Of a stretch of 64,000 nt of DNA, positions 8,276 to 17,287 are shown one piece after another. The stretch covers positions 454,931-518,930 of the forward strand of contig NZ_AXAY01000001.1 of the NCBI RefSeq assembly GCF_000473045.1. Direction: 5' to 3'. Both the position numbers and the translations under genes were made by a program. The notes under the pieces were generated by a model. That model was not told the DNA's origin, searched no databases, and saw only the letters and a list, made by a program, of their open reading frames with translations. How positions within the stretch are numbered: position 1 is the stretch's first letter; every line of letters starts with the position of its first letter. This DNA comes from Bradyrhizobium sp. WSM3983. GTDB lineage: Bacteria; Pseudomonadota; Alphaproteobacteria; Rhizobiales; Xanthobacteraceae.

Positions 8276-8767
8276 ATGTCCAAATTCCCACCCAAACCCG
8301 GCCCCATCAGCGCAAAGCCGCTCGGGATCCTGCTCAACGACGTCTTTGCCGAGGCCTATGCCAAGCAGGGTTTTGCGGCGCGCGAGCTGGTGACGCGGTG
8401 GGCGCAGATTGCCGGGCCCGAGATCGCCGCCCATGCCGAGCCGCTGAAGATGCAATGGCCGCGGCCGGTCGAGGGCCAGCCGCAGGAACCGGCGACGCTG
8501 GTGCTGCGGGTCGAGGGCCCGATGGCGCTGGAGATCCAGCACTCGGCCGACGTGATCCTCGAGCGGGTCAACCGCTTCTTCGGCTGGAGCGCGGTCGGCA
8601 AGCTCGCCTTCCGCCAGGCGCCCTTGGCGCGCCCCCGGCGCCCGGTGCGGCCCGGCCCGCCGGACCCCAAGGCCGTCGCCAAGGTGGCGGAGAGCCTGGG
8701 GGATATCGAAGATGAAGAATTGAAGACGGCGCTGGCGCGGCTCGGGGCCGCCATCAAGCGAAATTGA
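8276..8767 (+). CDS. DUF721 / DciA-like protein
   Basis: 163-aa protein with the DUF721 domain, which in DciA helps load the replicative helicase DnaB in bacteria lacking DnaC. Visible family features are LGILLNDVFAEAYAKQGF at the N-terminus, the central LVTRWAQIAGPEIAAH, the strand LVLRVEGPMALEIQH, and the helix ADVILERVNRFFGW. The tail is Pro/Arg-rich and probably disordered. It heads a plus-strand block followed by the DsbA-family gene and smc, an order I recognise from related genomes. Whether it acts as DciA here is inference. Confidence 0.82.
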   Translation: MSKFPPKPGPISAKPLGILLNDVFAEAYAKQGFAARELVTRWAQIAGPEIAAHAEPLKMQWPRPVEGQPQEPATLVLRVEGPMALEIQHSADVILERVNRFFGWSAVGKLAFRQAPLARPRRPVRPGPPDPKAVAKVAESLGDIEDEELKTALARLGAAIKRN

Positions 8768-8905
8768 GCCTCATTCCAGCGCTAATCTGGACCTGTCCTT
8801 GCCGCTCGCCATTGCCTCAAACCACGTTTCAAGCTAGCGACAGGCCGCCCGGGAACCTTCATATGAGCCTCAGGGCGCGAGACCACGCCAATTCGGGAGC
8901 CGACC

Positions 8906-9577
8906 TTGATCATCACCCGCCGCGCCTTCACCACGATGCTGTCGCTGACCGGTCTTGCCGCGCTCGCCGGGCTCTCGCCGCTGCGGTTCATCTCTGAAGC
9001 CATGATCCCTGAAGCCATGGCGCAGGGTGCCGGCGATGTCGCCAAGCCGGTGTCGCTGCCCGACATGGCGCTGGGCTCCAAGGACGCCGCCGTCACCATC
9101 ACCGAATTCGCCTCGATGACCTGCCCGCATTGCGCGGCTTTCAACGAGCAGGTGTTCCCCAAGATCAAGTCGGAATACATCGACACCGGCAAGGTGCGTT
9201 ACATCTTCCGCGAGTTCCCGCTCGACATCAAGGCCGCGGCCGGCTCGATGCTGTCGCGCTGCATCGCCAATGGCGACGCGCCGAAATACTTTGCGGTCAC
9301 CGACATGCTGTTCCGCCAGCAGAACGACTGGGTGACGAAGAACACCACCGAAACGCTGACGCGGATCGGCAAGCAGGCCGGCCTCACCCAGCAGCAGGTG
9401 GAAGCCTGTCTGAAGGACCAGGCGCTGCTCGACAAGATCGCCGCCGACCAGAAATATGCCAGCGACGTGCTGAAAGTGGATTCGACGCCGACGTTCTTCA
9501 TCAACGGCGAGAAGATCAAGGGCGAGACCTCGTTCGAGGAATTCGCGAAGAAGATCAATCCGCTGCTGAAGAGCTGA
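8906..9577 (+). CDS. DsbA-family thiol:disulfide protein, TTG start
   Basis: Exported thioredoxin-fold protein of 223 aa. The N-terminus (ITRRAFTTMLSLTGLAALAG) has a twin-arginine-like motif and hydrophobic stretch; the mature region begins after about residue 40 (EAMAQG). The redox site is C73-P-H-C76 in MTCPHCAAF, and the cis-Pro loop is VDSTPTFFING. No ATG fits the signal peptide, so translation probably starts at TTG 8906, with GGGAG 7-11 nt upstream. It probably oxidises or isomerises periplasmic cysteines. The gap to smc contains a long hairpin, so co-transcription is uncertain. Confidence 0.93.
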   Translation: MIITRRAFTTMLSLTGLAALAGLSPLRFISEAMIPEAMAQGAGDVAKPVSLPDMALGSKDAAVTITEFASMTCPHCAAFNEQVFPKIKSEYIDTGKVRYIFREFPLDIKAAAGSMLSRCIANGDAPKYFAVTDMLFRQQNDWVTKNTTETLTRIGKQAGLTQQQVEACLKDQALLDKIAADQKYASDVLKVDSTPTFFINGEKIKGETSFEEFAKKINPLLKS

Positions 9578-9606
9578 TTCGCTCGTCAAGATCCTGATTC
9601 GCATCT

Positions 9607-9656
9607 CGAAAGCCGTAGCTTTCCCGGCATAAATCCCTTGGGAAAAGCGGCTTTCG
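9607..9656. terminator. Hairpin downstream of the DsbA-family gene
   Basis: Perfect 9-bp outer arms CGAAAGCCG (9607-9615) and CGGCTTTCG (9648-9656) enclose a second stem formed by GCTTTCCC and GGGAAAAGC. The structure follows the DsbA-family stop by 30 nt. There is no run of T after it on the plus strand, so it may be a Rho-assisted terminator or an RNA-stabilising hairpin. Confidence 0.45.
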
Positions 9657-9793
9657 CAGGTTGCCCTCGCGGCGCACCGCGGCCATTGTCCGCCGCATGA
9701 GGCGCCTCGCGCGACTCACCCAGAGAGTGACATTGCCTTCCATGGTATTGTCCCGGCAGGGGGATTCGCGCCTGCCAACAGAGATGCGTGTTT

Positions 9794-12700
9794 ATGAAGA
9801 TCACCCGCCTGCGCCTTCACGGCTTCAAGTCTTTCGTTGAGCCCACGGACTTCGTCATCGAGCCCGGCTTGACCGGCGTGGTCGGACCCAACGGTTGCGG
9901 CAAGTCGAATCTTGTCGAGGCGCTGCGCTGGGCGATGGGCGAAACCTCGTACAAGTCGCTGCGTGCCGCTGACATGGACGCGGTGATCTTCGCCGGCTCC
10001 GGCAACCGTCCCGCGCGCAACCACGCCGAAGTGACGATGACGATCGACAATGCCGATCGCACTGCGCCTGCGGCGATGAACGACAGCCAGCTGCTCGAAA
10101 TCTCCCGCCGCATCGAGCGCGAAGCGGGCTCGGTCTATCGCATCAACGGCCGCGACGTCCGCGCCCGCGACGTGCAGATCCTGTTTGCGGATGCCGCCAC
10201 CGGCGCGCGTTCGCCCGCCCTCGTCCACCAGGGCAAGATCGGCGAAATCATCCAGGCCAAGCCCGAGCAGCGCCGCCGCGTGCTGGAAGACGCCGCCGGT
10301 GTCGCCGGTCTGCACGCCCGCCGCCATGAAGCCGAGCTGCGGCTGAAGGCCGCCGAAACCAATCTCACCCGCGTCGAGGACGTGATCGGCCAGCTCGCAG
10401 GCCAGATGGAAGGCCTGAAGAAGCAGGCCCGTCAGGCCGTGCGCTATCGCGAAGTCGCAGCCAAGGTGCGCAAGGCCGAGGCCACACTGTTCCATCTGCG
10501 CTGGATCGGCGCCCACGCCGACGTCAACGAATCCGGCCAGACCCACGATCTCGCCGTGCGCGAGATGGCCGAGCGCACCCAGCACCAGGCCGAAGCCGCC
10601 CGTATCCAGGCGATCCGCGCCGCCGAAATGCCGGCGCTGCGCGATGCCGAAGCGCGCGCCGCAGCCGGGCTTCAGCGCCTGACCAATGCCCGCGAGCTGC
10701 TCGACCGCGAGGAAGAACGCGCCAAGGAGCGCGTCGCCGAGCTCGAACGCCGCCTCGCCCAATTCGAAGGCGACATCGCGCGCGCCCAGCAGCAGACCAT
10801 GGACGCCGACGTCGCGCTGCAGCGGCTCGACAGCGAAGATGCCGAGCTGAAGGAAGAGATCAAGTCGCGCGTCGAGAAGCGCTCCGGCGTCGACGAGCGC
10901 GTCGGCGAGGCCGAGGCGGTGCTGACCGAAACCGAGCAGCAGTTCGCCGAGCTCACCACCGCGCTCGCCGACCTCACCGCCAAGCGCAATCAACTCGAAG
11001 CCAACGTCCGCACCCACCGCGACAAGCTTGCCCGGCTCGACCAGGAAATCACCAATGTCGCAGCGGAAGAGCAGAAGCTTGCCGACGAGACCGGCGGTTT
11101 CGGCGATCTCGACGAGCTGACCGCAACGGTCGAGACCGCCGAGCAGACGCTGGCAGCCTCCGAAGCTGCAGCGCAGGCGAGCGAAGCCGCGCACGTCGCC
11201 GCCCGCCAGACCCTGGAATCCTCACGCTCGCCGCTGGTCGAAGCCGACAAGCGCGTGCAGCGGCTCGATACCGAGGCGCGCACGATCTCAAAAATCGTCA
11301 ACGGCGAGACCAAGAATCTGTGGCCGCCGATCATCGACGGCATCACAGTCGACAAGGGCTTTGAAAAGGCCATCGGCGCCGCGCTCGGCGACGATCTCGA
11401 CGCGCCGGTCGATCCGTCCGCGCCGATGCGCTGGACCAATGCCGGCGTCACCGACGGCGATCCGGAATTGCCCGAAGGCGTCACCCCGCTCGCCAACCAC
11501 GTTCAGGCCCCGGCCGAGCTGACGCGGCGCCTGGCGCAGATCGGCGTGGTGCCGCGCGAGCGTGGCGCCGAGCTGGTCTCGCAGCTCAAGACCGGCCAGC
11601 GGCTGGTTTCGCCCGAGGGCGACGTCTGGCGCTGGGACGGCTTCGTCGCCGCCGCTCACGCGCCCACCGGCGCCGCGCGGCGCCTGGCCGAGCGCGCCCG
11701 CCTCGTCGATATCGAGAACGAGCTGGAGCAGGCCCGCATCGACGCGCAGATCAAGCGTCAGGCGCTGGAGAATGCCGAGTCCGAACTGCAGATGGCGGCC
11801 AGCACCGAGGGTGCCAGCCGCGAAGCCTGGCGCGCCGCACAGCGCGAACTGAACGTCGCGCGTGAGCGCCATGCTGCCGCCGAGCGCGAGATCAGCCGCC
11901 ACGCCGCGCGCAAGGCGACGCTGTCGGAAGCGCACAGCCGTCTCGCCGCAGACCGCGCCGAGGCCGAGGCCGCCTACGAATACGCCGAGGCCGGCATCAG
12001 CGAGCTGCCGTCGAGCGAGGACACCGAGACCCGCCTCGCCGCGGTCCGCAGCGACATCGAAGGCCATCGCCGCATGGCCGCCCAGGTTCGCGCCGAGGCG
12101 CAGGCGCTGGCGCGCGAGGCCGAGCTCGCCGACCGCCGCGTGCAGGCGATCCTCGCCGAGCGCACCGAGTGGCAGAACCGCAAGGAGAGCGCGGCCTCCC
12201 ACATCGACACCATCCAGACCCGCATCACCGAGGTCTCGATCGAGCGCAGCGATCTCGAAAACGCGCCGGCCGTGTTCGCCGAGAAGCGCAGCGCGCTGAT
12301 CACCGAGATCGAGTACGCCGAGAACGACCGCCGTATGGCTGCCGACGCGCTCGCCGCCGCGGAGACCGCGATGGCCGAGACCGATCGCGTCGCCAAGCTA
12401 ACCCTCGAGGCGCTCTCCAGCTCGCGCGAGGCGACCGCCCGCGCCGAGGAGCGCATGGAAGGTTCGCGGCGCCGGCTCGAGGACATCGAGCGCGAAATCC
12501 GCGACATGCTCGAGGTCGAGCCGCAGGCCGTCGCCGGCCTCGCCGAGCTCGAGCCCGGCGCGGAGCTGCCGCCGCTGCATGACATCGAGGAAGACCTCGA
12601 AAAAATGCGCCGCGACCGTGAGCGCCTGGGCGCCGTGAACCTCCGCGCCGAGGAAGAGCTGCGCGAGGTCGAAACCCAGCACACCGGCCTGGTCACCGAA

Positions 12701-13258
12701 CGCGACGACCTCGTCGAAGCCATCAAGCGGCTGCGCCAGGGCATCCAGAGCCTCAACAAGGAAGCGCGCGAGCGGCTCTTGACCTCGTTCGAGGTCGTCA
12801 ACAACCACTTCAAGCGCCTGTTCGTCGAGCTGTTCGGCGGCGGCGAAGCCGCGCTGCACCTGATCGAGAGCGACGACCCGCTGGAAGCCGGTCTCGAAAT
12901 CATCGCAAAACCGCCGGGCAAGAAGCCGCAGACGCTGTCGCTGCTCTCGGGCGGTGAGCAGGCACTGACCGCGATGGCGCTGATCTTCGCGGTGTTCTTG
13001 ACGAACCCCTCGCCGATCTGCGTGCTGGACGAAGTCGACGCGCCGCTCGACGACCACAACGTCGAACGGTACTGCAACCTGCTGCACGAAATGACCGGCT
13101 CGACCGACACCCGCTTCGTCATCATCACGCACAACCCGATCACGATGGCGCGGATGAACCGGCTGTTCGGCGTCACCATGGCCGAGCGCGGCGTCTCCCA
13201 GCTCGTGTCGGTGAGCCTGTCAGAGGCGGTGGACATTCTCGACCAGAACGTGGCGTGA
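9794..13258 (+). CDS. smc: Chromosome segregation protein SMC
   Basis: Chromosome condensin ATPase of 1154 aa. The Walker A GPNGCGKSN lies at residues 31-39, followed by a long coiled coil rich in Ala, Glu and Arg. The hinge domain falls at about residues 500-620 (from WPPIIDGITVDKGFE to GDVWRWDGF), and a second coiled coil follows. The head completes with the ABC signature LSGGEQALTAMAL and Walker B ICVLDEVDAPLDD plus the D-loop. A GTG six bases upstream (9788) is in frame, but the ATG gives the canonical MKITRLRLHGFKSF start. ScpA/ScpB partners are not in the window. Confidence 0.98.
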   Translation: MKITRLRLHGFKSFVEPTDFVIEPGLTGVVGPNGCGKSNLVEALRWAMGETSYKSLRAADMDAVIFAGSGNRPARNHAEVTMTIDNADRTAPAAMNDSQLLEISRRIEREAGSVYRINGRDVRARDVQILFADAATGARSPALVHQGKIGEIIQAKPEQRRRVLEDAAGVAGLHARRHEAELRLKAAETNLTRVEDVIGQLAGQMEGLKKQARQAVRYREVAAKVRKAEATLFHLRWIGAHADVNESGQTHDLAVREMAERTQHQAEAARIQAIRAAEMPALRDAEARAAAGLQRLTNARELLDREEERAKERVAELERRLAQFEGDIARAQQQTMDADVALQRLDSEDAELKEEIKSRVEKRSGVDERVGEAEAVLTETEQQFAELTTALADLTAKRNQLEANVRTHRDKLARLDQEITNVAAEEQKLADETGGFGDLDELTATVETAEQTLAASEAAAQASEAAHVAARQTLESSRSPLVEADKRVQRLDTEARTISKIVNGETKNLWPPIIDGITVDKGFEKAIGAALGDDLDAPVDPSAPMRWTNAGVTDGDPELPEGVTPLANHVQAPAELTRRLAQIGVVPRERGAELVSQLKTGQRLVSPEGDVWRWDGFVAAAHAPTGAARRLAERARLVDIENELEQARIDAQIKRQALENAESELQMAASTEGASREAWRAAQRELNVARERHAAAEREISRHAARKATLSEAHSRLAADRAEAEAAYEYAEAGISELPSSEDTETRLAAVRSDIEGHRRMAAQVRAEAQALAREAELADRRVQAILAERTEWQNRKESAASHIDTIQTRITEVSIERSDLENAPAVFAEKRSALITEIEYAENDRRMAADALAAAETAMAETDRVAKLTLEALSSSREATARAEERMEGSRRRLEDIEREIRDMLEVEPQAVAGLAELEPGAELPPLHDIEEDLEKMRRDRERLGAVNLRAEEELREVETQHTGLVTERDDLVEAIKRLRQGIQSLNKEARERLLTSFEVVNNHFKRLFVELFGGGEAALHLIESDDPLEAGLEIIAKPPGKKPQTLSLLSGGEQALTAMALIFAVFLTNPSPICVLDEVDAPLDDHNVERYCNLLHEMTGSTDTRFVIITHNPITMARMNRLFGVTMAERGVSQLVSVSLSEAVDILDQNVA

Positions 13259-13266
13259 TATCTCTG

Positions 13267-13307
13267 CCGTCATTCCGGGCTCGCAGAGCGAGAACCCGGA
13301 ACGACGG
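13267..13307. repeat. Palindromic repeat between smc and the methyltransferase gene
   Basis: CCGTCATTCCGGGC pairs with ACCCGGAACGACGG around an inner TCGC-AGA-GCGA stem, forming one long hairpin that fills the short space between smc and the next gene. The sequence type (GTCATTCCGGG...) is a common dispersed palindrome in these genomes; it may also act as a processing or termination hairpin. Confidence 0.6.
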
Positions 13308-13316
13308 TAGGCAACC

Positions 13317-14294
13317 ATGATAGCCCCCACCCTCCCCGCCGAACTCAAAGCCGCACTCGACGCCAGGCTGCAGGGCTTCTCGCGCACCGACGCCGCACAG
13401 CGATCGCAGAAAATCTCGACCACCTATCGCGCCGGCGGCGGCTCCGGCACGATCAAGTCGGAAGCCGATGCGCTCGCCTATGCGCTGGCGCGCATGCCGG
13501 CCACCTACGCCGCCGTCGCCGCAAGCCTGAATGCACTCGTCGAGATCGCGCCAGATCTCGCCCCGGCAACGCTGCTCGACGTCGGCGCCGGCCCGGGCAC
13601 CGCAAGCTGGGCCGCGGCGGAGGCGTTCTCCTCGCTGCAAGATTTTACGCTGCTCGATGCCAATGCCACGCTGAGCCGGCTCGCGCTCGAACTGGCGCGC
13701 GACAGCTCGCGCCTCTCTGATTGCCGCTATCTGCCGGGCGATGCCGCCAGCAGCCTCGCCGAGGTCTCGGAAGCCGATCTCGTCGTTGCGAGCTACATCA
13801 TCGGCGAACTCGGTGAGGCCGACCAGCGCAAGCTCGCAGAGACGATGTGGACGAAGGCGCGCCACGCGCTGGTCGTGATCGAGCCCGGCACGCCGGCCGG
13901 CTATGCGCGCATCCTCGCGCTGCGCCAGCAACTGATTGCGACCGGCGCCTTCGTCGCTGCGCCTTGCCCGCACGAAAAGCCCTGCCCGCTCATCGCGCCC
14001 GACTGGTGCCATTTCAACCAGCGCCTGCCCCGCTCGCAAGCGCACCGCCAGATCAAGGGCGCCGAGGTGCCGTTCGAGGACGAACGCTACATTTACGTTG
14101 CCCTGACGCGCACGCCGCCCGCCACGCGCGCCGCCCGCGTGCTGGCGCCGCCGGATGTCGGCAAGGCCGAGATCGCGGCGAAGCTCTGCACCGAGCACAG
14201 CGTCGAGCTCGCGAAGGTCGCGCGCCGCGACAAGGCCGCCTATGCCGGCGCCCGTCGCTGGCGCTGGGGTGATGCCGTCCTGTCCGAAAGTTAA
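13317..14294 (+). CDS. Rsm22-like small-subunit rRNA methyltransferase family protein
   Basis: SAM-dependent methyltransferase-like protein of 325 aa related to mitochondrial Rsm22/METTL17, which help assemble the small ribosomal subunit. SAM-binding motif I is LLDVGAGPGTASWAA (about residue 85), followed by FTLLDANATL and the motif IV-like DLVVASYIIGEL. The C-terminal part holds a cysteine cluster typical of the family (APCPHEKPCPL and PDWCHFNQRLPRS), likely binding an Fe-S cluster or Zn. The target residue in bacteria is not established. The start at ATG 13317 follows the hairpin closely. Confidence 0.88.
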   Translation: MIAPTLPAELKAALDARLQGFSRTDAAQRSQKISTTYRAGGGSGTIKSEADALAYALARMPATYAAVAASLNALVEIAPDLAPATLLDVGAGPGTASWAAAEAFSSLQDFTLLDANATLSRLALELARDSSRLSDCRYLPGDAASSLAEVSEADLVVASYIIGELGEADQRKLAETMWTKARHALVVIEPGTPAGYARILALRQQLIATGAFVAAPCPHEKPCPLIAPDWCHFNQRLPRSQAHRQIKGAEVPFEDERYIYVALTRTPPATRAARVLAPPDVGKAEIAAKLCTEHSVELAKVARRDKAAYAGARRWRWGDAVLSES

Positions 14295-14430
14295 CCTCGT
14301 TCCAGGCTTTTCGCTTGAACTCGGATGGCTCCCGATCCGACCAAGTCTTACCTTTGCTCCGCGCGGGGCTCTCGCCCGGGCCCCATTTTGGTTTACGCTG
14401 TCCGCCCCAATTCCCCTTCAGGAGTTCTCC

Positions 14431-14991
14431 ATGTCGACCGGCTGGATCGTTCTCGGCGTCATCGTCGTCCTCGTGCTGTTCGCCTTCAGCGCCTACAACC
14501 GGCTGGTGGCGCTGGGCCAGCGCGTCAGCCAGGCCTTTGCCGATGTCGACGTGCAACTCAAGCAGCGTCATGACCTGATCCCGAACCTGGTCGAGACGGT
14601 GAAGGGCTATGCCTCGCACGAGCGCGGCACGCTCGACGACGTCATCAAGGCGCGCAACTCGGCGATGTCGGCGCAGGGGCCGGCGCAGGTGTCCGCCGCC
14701 GAGAACCAGCTCTCCGGCGCGCTCGGCCGGCTGATCGCGCTGTCGGAGGCCTATCCTGACCTCAAGGCCAACGCCAATTTCCAGCAGCTCGCCAGTGAGC
14801 TCTCCGACCTCGAGAACAAGATCGCGGCGAGCCGCCGCTTCTTCAACAATGCGGTCCAGGAATACAACACCGGCATCCAGCAGATGCCCGCCGCTCTGTT
14901 CGCCGGCATGTTCGGCTTCACCAGGAAGGACTTCTTCGATCTGGGCGCGAGCCGCGCCGAGGTCGAGGCCGCGCCCCAGGTGAAATTCTGA
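14431..14991 (+). CDS. LemA family protein
   Basis: 186-aa protein anchored by one N-terminal membrane helix (WIVLGVIVVLVLFAFSAYN) with a helical cytoplasmic or periplasmic domain. Family hallmarks are VDVQLKQRHDLIPNLVETVKGY, the YPDLKANANF segment and the C-terminal FFNNAVQEYNTGI. AGGAG at 14420-14424 supports ATG 14431. It is followed 32 bp later by an M48 metalloprotease; this lemA-M48 pairing is common and suggests a shared envelope-quality-control function, though the molecular role of LemA is unknown. Confidence 0.95.
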   Translation: MSTGWIVLGVIVVLVLFAFSAYNRLVALGQRVSQAFADVDVQLKQRHDLIPNLVETVKGYASHERGTLDDVIKARNSAMSAQGPAQVSAAENQLSGALGRLIALSEAYPDLKANANFQQLASELSDLENKIAASRRFFNNAVQEYNTGIQQMPAALFAGMFGFTRKDFFDLGASRAEVEAAPQVKF

Positions 14992-15023
14992 TCTGAGCCG
15001 ATAGACCGGCAGGGCAACGCGTC

Positions 15024-16268
15024 ATGGCCGCGTATGGTCTCTACACGCACATCGCCTCGAACAAGTTTCGTTCGATGCTGCTGCTCGCCGGCCTGTTCGC
15101 ACTGGTCTATGTGCTGGTCTATGCCGGCGCGCTGGTCGCCGAGGTCGTCATCAACGGCAACGAGACCGTCGCCTATTATCTGAACCGCGCCTTCCACGAC
15201 CTCATCGTCGCCTTTCCCTTTGCGACGATCGCGTCGGTTGCCTGGATCATCATCGCCTATTTCTTCCACCAGTCGATGATCGACGCGGTGACCGGCGGCC
15301 ATGACGTCACCCGGCAGGAGGAACCGCGGCTCTACAATTTGCTGGAAAATCTCTGCATCTCGCGCGGCATCACCATGCCGAAGCTGAAGATCATGGACAG
15401 TCCGGCGCTGAACGCGTTCGCGACCGGCCTCAATCCGCGGCAATATGCGGTTACCGTCACCACCGGTCTCCTGAAGGCGCTGAACGACCAGGAGATCGAG
15501 GCGGTCCTCGGCCACGAGCTCACCCACATCAAGAACGGCGACGTGCAGCTGATGGTGGTCGCCGTGATCATCGCCGGCGTGGTCGGCTTCTTCGGCGAAT
15601 TGTTCTTCCGCCTGTTCACCAATTTGAGCTGGAGCTCCGGCGGTTCGTGGTCGTCGGGTTCCTCCTCGTCGTCGCGATCGTCCTCGTCGTCGAGCGACAG
15701 CAAGAGCTCCGGCGGCGGCGCCATCGTGGTCATCATTATTGCGGTCGTGCTGATCGTGGTGGCCTGGCTGGTCTCGCAGGTGGTCAAGCTGGCGCTGTCG
15801 CGCTCGCGCGAATATCTGGCCGATGCCGGCTCGGTCGAGTTGACCAAGAATCCCGATGCCATGATCTCGGCGCTGCGCAAGATCGAAGGCCGCGGTGAGT
15901 TGCCCGGCGCGACCTCCGCGGTGATGGAGCTTTGTCTCGACAATCCGCGCGAAGGCTTTTCCGATCTGTTCGCGACCCACCCCTCGGTGCAGTCCCGCGT
16001 CGACGCGCTGGTCAAATTCGCCGGCGGCCGCGATCCCGGTCCACTGCCGCCACCGGCCGACGAGACGGAACAGCCCGCCGCGGACGAGCCTGAGGCACAG
16101 GCCGATCAGCAGGAGGCCTCGCCGCCGCTGCCGCAGGGTCCCTGGAACGATGCAGGCGGCGGGGCCACGCCACCGCCCGTCCCCGCGCCGAGCCCCTCCG
16201 GAACCGCAGCCGGCAATCCTTTAGGCAACCCGATCGGCAATCCCATGGGTCCGTGGGGCCGCCACTAA
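15024..16268 (+). CDS. M48-family membrane metalloprotease (HtpX-like)
   Basis: Zinc endopeptidase of 414 aa embedded in the inner membrane. Two N-terminal helices (about 17-40 and 60-77) precede the protease domain, with zinc motif H164-E-L-T-H168 and the third ligand in SREYLADAGSVELT. Between them is a third membrane segment, then a run of about 25 mostly Ser residues (about 208-235), then another helix VVIIIAVVLIVVAWLV. The last 80 residues are Pro/Gly/Asn-rich and probably disordered. Likely substrates are misfolded membrane proteins. It probably forms one unit with lemA. Confidence 0.93.
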   Translation: MAAYGLYTHIASNKFRSMLLLAGLFALVYVLVYAGALVAEVVINGNETVAYYLNRAFHDLIVAFPFATIASVAWIIIAYFFHQSMIDAVTGGHDVTRQEEPRLYNLLENLCISRGITMPKLKIMDSPALNAFATGLNPRQYAVTVTTGLLKALNDQEIEAVLGHELTHIKNGDVQLMVVAVIIAGVVGFFGELFFRLFTNLSWSSGGSWSSGSSSSSRSSSSSSDSKSSGGGAIVVIIIAVVLIVVAWLVSQVVKLALSRSREYLADAGSVELTKNPDAMISALRKIEGRGELPGATSAVMELCLDNPREGFSDLFATHPSVQSRVDALVKFAGGRDPGPLPPPADETEQPAADEPEAQADQQEASPPLPQGPWNDAGGGATPPPVPAPSPSGTAAGNPLGNPIGNPMGPWGRH

Positions 16269-16474
16269 GCGCGTGATTTGTCTGCCCTCGGCGGCCGATT
16301 TCACAGCGATCTGGAAAAACTTCGGGAATTGCCGCCACGGCATGCCGAGGAATTGAATTCTCCCTTGTTTCTGCCATGTTCGCGCCCAACAGCAGACTTG
16401 GGACATCCTTGGGACATCGATTTGGGGCCCGGCCGATTGCGACCTCGCGATCGGGGGCGCGTTAGGGGACAGCA

Positions 16475-17227
16475 ATGGCAAAGCCGGCAGTGGTTGTGGT
16501 GGGCGCGGACAAGGGCGGGGTTGGCAAGACCACGGTCTCGCGCACTCTGCTCGATTATTTTTCCGCCAACAACGTGCCGACACGCGCCTTCGACACGGAG
16601 TCGCCGCGCGGAACGCTAAAGCGCTTCCACCCTGACATCACCGAGATCGTCGACATGACGACGACGGCCGACCAGATGAAGATCTTCGATACGCTCAACG
16701 CGACGAGCCCGTCGGTGACCGTGATCGACGTCCGCGCCGGCCTGCTCTCGCCGGCTCTCGCCTCTTTGCGGGACATTGGTTTTCTCGACGCTGCCAAGGC
16801 CGGCCAGATCACCTTCGCCGTGTTCCACATCCTCGGCCCGTCGATCGCTTCGCTCGACGAAATCGCCGAGACCGCCGGCTTCATGACCGGCGCGAAATAT
16901 TTCCTGGTGAAGAACTTCATCAACGACACCCAGTTCTTCCAGTGGGACCAGTCGACCTACAATTCCTACTTCCACCGCATCAAGGATGCGACCGAGCTGA
17001 CCATCCCCAAGCTCAACGAAATGGCCTATGAGCAAGTCGAGGTGTCCTCCGTTCCGTTCCTGAAATTCGTCGCCAACAAGGGCATCAACGACGATGCCGC
17101 CAACTACTCCTTCGTGCTGCGCGGCTATGTCCGGCATTGGTTGGCGAATGTCTGGAGCGAGTTCGACCGGATCCGGCTGACCGACATCGTCGGTTCGAAA
17201 CCCGCGCCCCGCAACAGCGAAAAATAG
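16475..17227 (+). CDS. ParA/MinD-like P-loop ATPase
   Basis: 250-aa SIMIBI-class ATPase. The deviant Walker A is GADKGGVGKTTVSR (residues 10-23) with the signature lysine, and the A'-like motif is FDTESPRG. The Walker B region is VTVIDVRAGLLSP. It lacks an obvious membrane-targeting helix, DNA-binding region or neighbouring ParB, so a partition role cannot be assigned. A second P-loop protein follows after 60 bp and the two probably act together. I do not recognise a characterised orthologue. Confidence 0.8.
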   Translation: MAKPAVVVVGADKGGVGKTTVSRTLLDYFSANNVPTRAFDTESPRGTLKRFHPDITEIVDMTTTADQMKIFDTLNATSPSVTVIDVRAGLLSPALASLRDIGFLDAAKAGQITFAVFHILGPSIASLDEIAETAGFMTGAKYFLVKNFINDTQFFQWDQSTYNSYFHRIKDATELTIPKLNEMAYEQVEVSSVPFLKFVANKGINDDAANYSFVLRGYVRHWLANVWSEFDRIRLTDIVGSKPAPRNSEK

Positions 17228-17287
17228 TTGCGGTCGAGGTGCGGATACGGCTGGATTGGGCGGTGAGTTGGCCTGATATATCTGTCG

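Noticed and set aside
9716..11194. A 492-codon minus-strand frame inside smc
   Set aside because: Leu/Gly/Ala-rich shadow of the SMC coiled coil; no start context.
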